From positions 1 through 12,528 of the forward strand of contig CAMPIG010000092.1 of assembly GCA_946886255.1 (NCBI GenBank): a stretch of DNA of 12,528 nt, in the 5' to 3' direction. Position 1 is the stretch's first letter. Every line of letters begins with the position of its first letter. The position numbers were made by a program, and so were the translations under genes. Origin of the DNA: an uncultured Cellvibrio sp. (GTDB lineage Bacteria; Pseudomonadota; Gammaproteobacteria; Pseudomonadales; Cellvibrionaceae). A model generated the notes under the pieces. The model saw nothing but the letters and a program-made list of their open reading frames with translations, did not search any database and was not told where the DNA came from. This document shows positions 6,802 to 12,528 of the stretch, piece by piece.

Positions 6802-7122
6802 ATGCGAAAGTTCCACATTGCCCTGGGTGTGAGTTCATTGACGGATTCCATTGCGGATTACACGCAGCGCCTGGCGAGCCAACCCCAGGTTATCGTCCCG
6901 GAGATTTACGCCCTCTGGCGCACCGAAACGCTGAACTTTTCTATTCGTCAAATCCCTGCGGGTGAAGTTCCGGGTTTACGTCACCTGGGGTGGGAGGAGG
7001 GTGCTGCCAGCGCCTTTACCGATACGCGGGACTGCAACGGCATCCTCTGGGAAGAGTTCGGTCCCGAACAACAGCTGCAGGAGATCCTTGAACTTTGGCC
7101 TAACGCCCAAATCAAGCACTGA
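6802..7122 (+). CDS. Small protein resembling a VOC (glyoxalase/dioxygenase fold) domain
   Basis: The ATG has a strong GGAGG site 7 bases upstream, which supports a real gene. The 106-residue product opens with [22 protein letters not shown], the beta-alpha pattern of a VOC module. It later has GLRHLGWE and NGILWEEF, giving candidate metal ligands His5, His61 and Glu84 in the order expected for that fold. VOC proteins include glyoxalase I, fosfomycin and bleomycin resistance proteins and ring-cleaving dioxygenases; no specific activity can be assigned. The protein is short for a VOC domain, and the middle strands are divergent. It lies 112 bp before the uvrB start on the same strand. It could be cotranscribed with uvrB, though a possible regulatory array lies between them. 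Confidence 0.7.
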   Translation: MRKFHIALGVSSLTDSIADYTQRLASQPQVIVPEIYALWRTETLNFSIRQIPAGEVPGLRHLGWEEGAASAFTDTRDCNGILWEEFGPEQQLQEILELWPNAQIKH

Positions 7123-7162
7123 CTGTCAGTCTCCTGACATTAGCTGTCAATCAAACCTGATA
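7123..7162. promoter_or_regulatory. Phased TGTCA half-site array ahead of uvrB
   Basis: Three TGTCA half-sites occur at 7124-7128 (+), 7135-7139 (-) and 7145-7149 (+), with centres 11 and 10 bp apart, that is, on one face of the helix. The first two form a 6-bp hairpin, TGTCAG/CTGACA; the second and third form the dyad TGACA-TTAGC-TGTCA. A related CTGATA follows at 7157. This could be a regulator-binding region or part of the uvrB promoter. It does not match the gammaproteobacterial LexA box. Confidence 0.3.
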
Positions 7163-7234
7163 GGGTGGCGCCGCATGGACGTTTCCCTCTTCCTTTACTC
7201 AAGTCGTAACTCTTTATTTATGTCGAACCAAGTT

Positions 7235-9253
7235 ATGTCGAAACAAGTTTTCTCCGTCAACAGCGAATTTGGTCCCGCGGGCGACCAACCCACTGCCATC
7301 GCGGGTTTGGTAAAAGGGATTCAAGCGGGGCTGGCACACCAGACGCTGTTGGGTGTGACCGGTTCGGGTAAAACCTTCACCATAGCCAACGTAATTGCTC
7401 AGGTGCAGCGGCCTACCTTGATCATGGCCCATAACAAAACCCTCGCCGCGCAACTTTACGGTGAGTTCAAGGAGTTTTTCCCCAACAATGCGGTGGAGTA
7501 TTTCGTTTCTTATTACGATTACTACCAACCCGAAGCCTACGTGCCTTCATCCGATACCTTTATCGAAAAAGATTCTTCGATAAATGAACACATCGAACAA
7601 ATGCGTTTGTCAGCGACCAAGGCGTTGATGGAACGTAAGGACGCGATTGTGGTGGCAACCGTGTCGGCTATCTACGGTTTGGGTGATCCTGAATCCTATC
7701 TCAAGATGCTGTTGCATCTGGTGCGTGGTGACAAGATAGATCAGCGCGGCATTTTGCGTCGCCTCGCTGAGTTGCAATACACGCGCAACGATATGGAATT
7801 CCATCGCGCCACTTATCGTGTGCGCGGCGATGTAATTGATATCTATCCCGCCGATTCAGATTGTGATGCGGTGCGCGTGGAATTATTTGATGATGAAATT
7901 GAAAAGATTTCTATCTTCGATCCGCTTACCGGAGAAGTGCTGCATAAAGTACCGCGCGTGACGATTTATCCAAAATCTCACTACGTCACACCGCGCAGTA
8001 AAATCCTCGAAGCCATCGACAACATCAAAGAGGAATTGCAAGGGCGGCTGGAATATCTGCGTGACAATAACAAACTGGTTGAGGCGCAGCGGTTGGAACA
8101 GCGCACGCGTTACGATCTGGAGATGATGCAGGAATTGGGTTACTGCAACGGTATCGAAAACTACTCGCGTTTTTTATCTGGCCGTCATTCCGGCGAGCCG
8201 CCACCGACGTTATTTGACTATTTGCCGGCGGAAGCACTGTTGGTGATTGATGAATCCCATGTGACCGTGCCGCAGATTGGTGCTATGTACAAAGGCGACC
8301 GGTCGCGTAAGGAAACTTTGGTGGAATACGGTTTTCGTTTGCCCTCCGCACTGGATAATCGTCCGATGCGTTTCGATGAATGGGAGCGGCTCGCGCCGCA
8401 GATGATCTTTGTGTCGGCCACGCCAGGTAAATACGAAGGCGAAAATGCCGGGCAGGTCGTGGAGCAGGTTGTACGCCCCACTGGCCTTGTGGACCCCGAG
8501 ATTGAAGTACGCCCGGCCACAAGCCAGGTGGACGATGTCTTGTCTGAAATTCACTTACGTGTGGCAAAAGATGAGCGCGTACTGATTACCGTGCTCACCA
8601 AGCGCATGGCCGAGGATTTGACAGAATATCTCGCTGAGCACGGTGTGCGTGTGCGCTATCTGCACTCGGATATCGACACTGTAGAACGCGTGGAAATTAT
8701 CCGCGACCTGCGCCTGGGTCAGTTTGATGTACTGGTAGGGATCAACCTGCTGCGTGAAGGCCTGGATATGCCGGAAGTGTCGCTGGTGGCTATTCTCGAT
8801 GCGGATAAAGAAGGCTTCCTGCGCTCGGATCGTTCATTGATTCAAACCATCGGCCGCGCCGCGCGCAATGTTAATGGCCGCGCGATTCTCTATGCTGACA
8901 GAATGACCGGCTCTATGCAGCGCGCCATCGAAGAAACCGAGCGCCGCCGCCAGAAGCAGGTTGAACACAATCTCAAGCACGGTATTACACCGATAGGTAT
9001 CCGCAAGAATATTACCGACATCATGGAAGGTTCACAGATCCCTGGGGCCGGCGGGCGCAGCGCGCGCAACCGTGCGGCCGTGGCGGAGAAGCAGGGCAGG
9101 TACGCGGTGGATATGCATGGCGGGGATATCTGGAAAACTATCGATGCCTTGGAAAAACAAATGTTCCAGGCGGCCAAAGATCTGGAGTTTGAAGCGGCAG
9201 CGAAATTGCGGGACCAGATTGAGAAATTGAAGGAAAAGGCGATTGCGTTGTGA
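7235..9253 (+). CDS. uvrB: Excinuclease ABC subunit B
   Basis: UvrB is the damage-verifying helicase-like subunit of nucleotide excision repair; UvrA loads it at lesions and it recruits UvrC. From the ATG at 7235 the product is 672 residues, one shorter than E. coli UvrB and alignable from the first residue ([19 protein letters not shown]). Motifs: Walker A GVTGSGKT (40-47), the beta-hairpin tyrosines in [10 protein letters not shown] (93-102), Walker B DESH (339-342), SAT (394-396), motif [11 protein letters not shown] (537-545), and a complete C-terminal UVR domain (633-668) for UvrC contact. In-frame ATGs at 7220 and 7175 would extend the N terminus by 5 or 20 residues. The ATG at 7175 has the better purine tract (AGGGTGG, 7162-7168), but the family start favours 7235. 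No clear terminator follows; the structured repeat element begins 23 bp downstream. Confidence 0.97.
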   Translation: MSKQVFSVNSEFGPAGDQPTAIAGLVKGIQAGLAHQTLLGVTGSGKTFTIANVIAQVQRPTLIMAHNKTLAAQLYGEFKEFFPNNAVEYFVSYYDYYQPEAYVPSSDTFIEKDSSINEHIEQMRLSATKALMERKDAIVVATVSAIYGLGDPESYLKMLLHLVRGDKIDQRGILRRLAELQYTRNDMEFHRATYRVRGDVIDIYPADSDCDAVRVELFDDEIEKISIFDPLTGEVLHKVPRVTIYPKSHYVTPRSKILEAIDNIKEELQGRLEYLRDNNKLVEAQRLEQRTRYDLEMMQELGYCNGIENYSRFLSGRHSGEPPPTLFDYLPAEALLVIDESHVTVPQIGAMYKGDRSRKETLVEYGFRLPSALDNRPMRFDEWERLAPQMIFVSATPGKYEGENAGQVVEQVVRPTGLVDPEIEVRPATSQVDDVLSEIHLRVAKDERVLITVLTKRMAEDLTEYLAEHGVRVRYLHSDIDTVERVEIIRDLRLGQFDVLVGINLLREGLDMPEVSLVAILDADKEGFLRSDRSLIQTIGRAARNVNGRAILYADRMTGSMQRAIEETERRRQKQVEHNLKHGITPIGIRKNITDIMEGSQIPGAGGRSARNRAAVAEKQGRYAVDMHGGDIWKTIDALEKQMFQAAKDLEFEAAAKLRDQIEKLKEKAIAL

Positions 9254-9276
9254 TTTGTGGTGGGTGCCAGTAGTCC

Positions 9277-9454
9277 GTTTGTCATTAGGCTATTGGGTTT
9301 CGAAAACGCATGACAAATTGGCAGGAAAGCCAATTTGCACAGCGAAGCTGCCCGCAGGGTGAGTTATAGGGATGTGGCGAATGTATCATCCCTGTAGCTC
9401 CCCCAAGTCGTCCCTGACTTGAGGGTTTCGAAACCCAATAGCCTAACGCCAAAC
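9277..9454. repeat. 178-bp inverted-repeat element with four internal hairpins (MITE-like)
   Basis: The ends, 9277-9305 and 9426-9454, are reverse complements over 29 bases with two mismatches, including a 21-bp perfect core that starts TTAGGCTATTGGG. Inside are four stems: 9 bp at 9314-9337, 4 bp at 9340-9350, 14 bp with two G-U pairs at 9361-9400, and 6 bp extended by CCC/GGG across a one-base bulge at 9401-9425. The G-U pairs favour folding of the plus-strand RNA, the uvrB transcript. There is no open reading frame of note and no obvious target duplication. It may be a non-autonomous mobile repeat, a structured RNA, or a bulky terminator between two convergent genes. The first is my preferred reading. 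Confidence 0.7.
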
Positions 9455-9495
9455 TCCCATTGCGGTAGCGTCACGTGTGTGAGGCTTTTCAAAAA

Positions 9496-10581
9496 TTACA
9501 AACGAATTTCCTTACTTTCTCTAGCGGCTTTAAAGATCGCATCCACAATACGAATATCTCTCAGCCCCTCTTCACCCGGAACTAACACCGGCGAATTATT
9601 TAAAATCGCCAAGGCATCATTATCCATCTGTCGCGCTTGCTGATTGTCAATTGGTGTATTTAATAAGGTGCCATCGCTAGTGCGGCCCTGCACACCGTTG
9701 TAAGACTGGAAGGGTTGCAATTCATACCAGCCTTTTTCACATTGCGCGTGCAGGCGATTCATGCCGCGTGCGTAACTGGTGGCGCATTCTGCAATGCAGC
9801 CGCTGGGGAATTGCAAACGGAATTCCATGGTTTCATCGACATCTTTATACATCGGGCGAACACTTTCCTGTCGTGCTGTGACAGCAATCGGTTCCTCGCC
9901 GGAGGTGTAGCGCGCTGCGTTGAGAGGGTACACGCCCATGTCATACATGGCACCGCCGCCTAATTTCGGATCAGCACGCCAGCCGTGGGAGCCGCCGCTG
10001 CGATAGCCCGCCTCGGCGGTAATTAATTGAATCTTGCCGTAAGGTTTTTCCGTGGCCATTTGTATAACCCGTTGGGTATTGGGTTCATGCTGCATGCGAT
10101 AACCGATGGTCAGTTTCACCTTATTTTTCTTACACGCGGCAATCATTGCTTCACATTCGCCAGCGTTCATTGCCATAGGCTTTTCACACCAGACATGTTT
10201 TCCCGCTTCGGCTCCGATGATGGAATATTGCTTATGCAAGCCGGTAGGTAACACGATATACGCCACATCGATATCCGGGTTGTCGGCCATTTGATGCATG
10301 TTGTCGTAGTTGTACACGTTTTTATCGGCGATGTTGTATTGCTTTTGCCACAGCGGAATTTTTTCCGGCGAGCCGGTAACAATACCGGCCAGATAGCAGT
10401 GTTCTGTGACTTGCAGGGCGGGAGCCAGTTGGCCACGACTGTAAGAGCCGAGTCCAACCAGTGCTACTCCGATTTTTTTCTTGCGGGATGGTGCAGCGAA
10501 GAGTCCGGGTGCGAGAGAAAAGGCACCCAGAGCAACCATGGCTTTCATCAGGTCACGACGGGAAAACGGTGGATAGCTCAT
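9496..10581 (-). CDS. Gfo/Idh/MocA family oxidoreductase with a Tat signal
   Basis: The 361-residue protein begins with a twin-arginine signal, SRRDLMK at 7-13, then a hydrophobic stretch ending at LFAAPS, so it should be folded with its cofactor and exported to the periplasm. The NAD(P)-binding glycine motif VGLGSYSRG is at 42-50 and the family EKP motif at 133-135. GGGAMYDMGVYPLN (208-221) carries the Asp and Tyr expected in the glucose-fructose oxidoreductase branch. Relatives such as Zymomonas glucose-fructose oxidoreductase hold NADP tightly and interconvert sugars in the periplasm; the actual sugar here is unknown. The ATG has AAAGGAG 6-7 bases upstream. It is convergent with uvrB across the structured element and divergent from a TauE-type transporter gene; no sugar gene cluster is present. 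Confidence 0.92.
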   Translation of the reverse strand: MSYPPFSRRDLMKAMVALGAFSLAPGLFAAPSRKKKIGVALVGLGSYSRGQLAPALQVTEHCYLAGIVTGSPEKIPLWQKQYNIADKNVYNYDNMHQMADNPDIDVAYIVLPTGLHKQYSIIGAEAGKHVWCEKPMAMNAGECEAMIAACKKNKVKLTIGYRMQHEPNTQRVIQMATEKPYGKIQLITAEAGYRSGGSHGWRADPKLGGGAMYDMGVYPLNAARYTSGEEPIAVTARQESVRPMYKDVDETMEFRLQFPSGCIAECATSYARGMNRLHAQCEKGWYELQPFQSYNGVQGRTSDGTLLNTPIDNQQARQMDNDALAILNNSPVLVPGEEGLRDIRIVDAIFKAARESKEIRL

Positions 10582-10710
10582 CGTTCACTCCTTTCGATTG
10601 GGAAAATGCTCGTAGACGAAATACAGATTGGAGTCAGTTTTACGTCGTCAGCTCCCGGCGGGCAAACAGCTAAACAAAAAATTACCTCGGTAGTTGGGTG
10701 CTCTAGTGGC

Positions 10711-10716
10711 TATAAT
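10711..10716 (+). promoter_or_regulatory. Candidate -10 box for the TauE/SafE gene
   Basis: A perfect TATAAT is preceded by TGGC, close to an extended -10. No good -35 hexamer is found at 15-18 bp. Transcription would start near 10723, leaving a leader of about 29 nt with no clear Shine-Dalgarno sequence before the ATG at 10752. Confidence 0.45.
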
Positions 10717-10751
10717 GCGCGGCTTTCATTGTTGCCTATGAATTTCCTGCC

Positions 10752-11537
10752 ATGGCTGATCTCGCGCTTTACCAGTACCTGTTGATTGCACTGATTTTTA
10801 TCTGGAGCGGTTTCGTGCGTTCCGGTTTGGGTTTCGGCGGTGCCGTACTCTCGTTACCTTTCCTGTTGTTGGTGGACAACCAACCGCTGGTGTATTTGCC
10901 TTTGATTGCAGTGCACCTGTTGGTCTTTTCCGCGCTGACGGTCTGGCAGAACCAGCGCAAACAAGGGCGCACATTGGCCAACGACTCAGCCCCAATGAGC
11001 ACCGTAGATTGGGCGTACCTGAAAAAAGCCTTGGCTATTATGATTGTTCCCAAGATCGTCGGAGTGCTGGGTTTGTTGACCTTGCCGGCAGGATTAATGA
11101 CGGGGATTATTTTCGGTATTGTGTCGGTCTACTCGATTTCATACATCCTTAATCGGCCATTCAAAAGTAATCACCCGGTGCTGGACACCGGATTCCTCAT
11201 GCTCGGAGGTTACATCAGCGGCACCTCATTGATCGGAGCACCCTTGATCATTTCGGTGTTTGCCACTCACGTAGCTAAACACCAATTGCGTGATACCTTG
11301 TTTGTCCTCTGGTTCATTCTGGTGACTATCAAAATGGCGGCGTTTATTTACGCTGGCGTGGATTTGCAATTGATCCACCATCTTTGGCTGCTGCCTTGTG
11401 CAGCTATCGGTCACGTCATTGGCTTGCGCTTCCATCACCGCATCCTGGAGGGTGATCCGAAAGTATTTTATCGGGTGCTGGGTGTGACATTGTTGATCAT
11501 CAGTCTGGTCGGTATTGCCTCATTGGCTGTTAATTAA
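10752..11537 (+). CDS. TauE/SafE family membrane transporter
   Basis: The 261-residue integral membrane protein has about seven to eight hydrophobic helices. The N-terminal family motif SGFVRSGLGFGGAVLSLPFLLL falls at about residues 19-40. A related glycine-rich repeat in the second half, GGYISGTSLIGAPLIISVFATH (roughly 152-173), reflects the internal duplication of this family. Members export sulfite, sulfoacetate or other small organosulfur or carboxylate anions; the substrate here is unknown. The chosen ATG lacks a recognisable ribosome binding site. An out-of-frame ATG at 10738 opens a 15-codon reading frame that overlaps this start and ends at 10785, which could affect initiation. The gene is divergent from the Tat oxidoreductase gene and is followed 29 bp later by a methyltransferase gene, possibly in the same transcript. 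Confidence 0.9.
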   Translation: MADLALYQYLLIALIFIWSGFVRSGLGFGGAVLSLPFLLLVDNQPLVYLPLIAVHLLVFSALTVWQNQRKQGRTLANDSAPMSTVDWAYLKKALAIMIVPKIVGVLGLLTLPAGLMTGIIFGIVSVYSISYILNRPFKSNHPVLDTGFLMLGGYISGTSLIGAPLIISVFATHVAKHQLRDTLFVLWFILVTIKMAAFIYAGVDLQLIHHLWLLPCAAIGHVIGLRFHHRILEGDPKVFYRVLGVTLLIISLVGIASLAVN

Positions 11538-11566
11538 TTTCTATGACTAGTTGTGGCAGGTAAAAC

Positions 11567-12528
11567 GTGATTACAGCAGAGTGGAGCAGGGCGCCCTATG
11601 AACTGTTGTTGCCGCTATGGCGCCAATGGTTAGCAGAAGATGCACAACTAACCGGGCAATGGCCATTGCTGGATCGCTGGTTGAAGCGACAGTTACCGTT
11701 TGTGAAAAATCATGGCAAGCCAACGCAACGAAAAAAAGTGCAGCCATTGGATCTTGCAACACAATTAATGTTATCCGCAGCCATGTTTTCGGCGATGCGT
11801 TATTTACAACTTGCGGCTGCGTTGGAACACAGTTACCGCGCACAAACACTGGCGTTGGACTGGTCGGTGTGGGATAGCAATTGGTCTGCAGCAGAGGTGC
11901 ATAAAATTTCCCCCACTGCTTTTTGGTATTGGGTGACTTTGCGTAACACGACAGATGCCCCTGCGCCGGGAGCATTGCGCGATGCTGAGTCACGCAAAGC
12001 GTGGTTTTTGAGAGCACAACAAAGCCTGGCGGGGTCAGACAATGAAGGATCAGACAATGAAGGGGCAGACATTTCGCTTGGGCAAAGTCAGCACGTCGCC
12101 TGGGAATTGTTGTGGCATGGCTTGCGCCCACAGTGGTGGGATCTTTTGCAGGCGCGCGCGCAGGCCAGTGAATGGTCGGCGCAAGATCTGAACGGCTTCG
12201 TTGCAATGCAAAGCCAATCTCCGCCGCTCTGGCTCCGGCCCCAAGGTGAGATGACGGCAGAGGATTTACTGCCATTGTTGAGCGGGGAGGGGGTAGAAGT
12301 CGTACTCGATAGCGACGGACTTTATGCCCTGGGTGGTACAGGAATTACCCAAACCTCATCGTACAAAAACGGCTGGGTCGAAATTCAGGACCGGGCAAGC
12401 CAGCATATCGCAGCCTGCGTTGCTGCACGACCGGGTGATAAAGTCTGGGATGCCTGCGCGGGGGCGGGGGGAAAATCCCTGGCGATTGCCGCCCGCATGA
12501 ATAATAAAGGCATGGTACTGGCGACGGA
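11567..12528 (+). CDS. RsmB/NOP-type RNA cytosine-C5 methyltransferase, 5' part
   Basis: An open frame from GTG 11567 runs off the window after 320 codons. The C-terminal part holds the start of a NOP2/Sun methyltransferase domain: VEIQDRASQ (271-279) and then the SAM-binding VWDACAGAGGKSLAIAARM (293-311). Enzymes of this type methylate cytosine C5 in rRNA or tRNA; the catalytic cysteines would lie beyond the window. The motif reads CAGAGGK rather than the common CAAPGGK, a variant I recall from a branch of RsmB-like proteins. The roughly 200-residue N-terminal region is tryptophan-rich and not recognised. The upstream ATG at 11543 is in frame but stopped at 11561, so GTG, preceded by GGCAGG at 6 bases spacing, is the best start. 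A 15-bp in-frame tandem repeat lies at 12035-12064. Confidence 0.88.
   Translation, partial: MITAEWSRAPYELLLPLWRQWLAEDAQLTGQWPLLDRWLKRQLPFVKNHGKPTQRKKVQPLDLATQLMLSAAMFSAMRYLQLAAALEHSYRAQTLALDWSVWDSNWSAAEVHKISPTAFWYWVTLRNTTDAPAPGALRDAESRKAWFLRAQQSLAGSDNEGSDNEGADISLGQSQHVAWELLWHGLRPQWWDLLQARAQASEWSAQDLNGFVAMQSQSPPLWLRPQGEMTAEDLLPLLSGEGVEVVLDSDGLYALGGTGITQTSSYKNGWVEIQDRASQHIAACVAARPGDKVWDACAGAGGKSLAIAARMNNKGMVLAT
12035..12064 (+). repeat. In-frame 15-bp tandem duplication within the methyltransferase gene
   Basis: TCAGACAATGAAGGA is followed directly by a copy that differs only in the last base, giving SDNEGSDNEG and then AD (about residues 157-168). It lies in an acidic, probably disordered linker and keeps the frame. 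It looks like a recent slippage duplication, and copy number may vary between strains. Confidence 0.8.

Noticed and set aside
6756..6851. N-terminal extension of FumC to 490 residues
   Set aside because: The extra 32 residues have no family similarity and overlap the divergent small gene; the family N terminus begins at 6755.
7123..7180. LexA (SOS) box ahead of uvrB
   Set aside because: No CTGT-N8-ACAG match. The CTGT occurrences pair with TGAC or CCTG at the expected distance, not ACAG.
6962..7234. Extension of UvrB to 763 residues
   Set aside because: Most of it overlaps the VOC-like gene in another frame; E. coli UvrB aligns from the ATG at 7235.
8890..9333. A 147-codon minus-strand frame and several other frames antisense to uvrB
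   Set aside because: Shadows of a strongly conserved gene, with no independent support.
9419..9643. A 74-codon plus-strand frame entering the oxidoreductase gene
   Set aside because: It starts inside the hairpin element and is antisense to the oxidoreductase; no ribosome binding site.
10291..10785. A 164-codon plus-strand open frame across the oxidoreductase promoter
   Set aside because: It is antisense to the Gfo/Idh/MocA gene for most of its length and has no recognisable features.
11571..12275. A 234-codon minus-strand open frame
   Set aside because: It is antisense to the methyltransferase gene, has low-complexity, cysteine-rich composition without motifs, and the plus-strand frame encodes recognisable protein.

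Overview
The window looks like chromosomal DNA from a gammaproteobacterium. The UvrB, class II fumarase, AzoR and RsmB-type proteins are of gammaproteobacterial type, and the gene ends carry GTAG-headed REP palindromes. The combination of REPs, a Tat-exported sugar-type oxidoreductase and moderate GC would fit a Cellvibrio/Pseudomonas-like lineage. That placement is inference; no gene here fixes the genus. I see no rRNA, tRNA, CRISPR array, prophage or transposase gene.

Layout from left to right. (1) The 3' end of a small membrane protein gene (+), whose stop codon lies in the GTAG head of a REP. A second, inverted REP follows and then the convergent 3' end of an ABC exporter half-transporter (-). 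(2) A 130-residue four-helix membrane protein of unknown role (+), divergent from the exporter. (3) A redox module: azoR and a pirin gene form a two-gene minus-strand operon, with a divergent LysR-type regulator whose promoter overlaps the azoR promoter. (4) A third REP between lysR and fumC; again the GTAG supplies the lysR stop codon. (5) fumC (-), divergent over only 46 bp from a small protein that resembles the VOC/glyoxalase fold (+), followed by uvrB (+). (6) A 178-bp element bounded by 29-bp imperfect inverted repeats and carrying four internal hairpins, between uvrB and a convergent Gfo/Idh/MocA oxidoreductase gene with a Tat signal (-). (7) Divergent from that, a TauE/SafE-family membrane transporter (+), then a 5' fragment of an RsmB/NOP-type RNA cytosine methyltransferase gene (+) that starts at GTG and runs off the window.

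Most genes are ordinary housekeeping or accessory genes. The less ordinary content is intergenic. It comprises three REPs whose GTAG head faces the 3' end of a neighbouring gene, the structured 178-bp element behind uvrB, a shared 11-bp motif with a perfect dyad in the exporter and azoR promoters, and a helically phased TGTCA array ahead of uvrB. I found no convincing new multi-gene system; the structured element is the best candidate for something undescribed.
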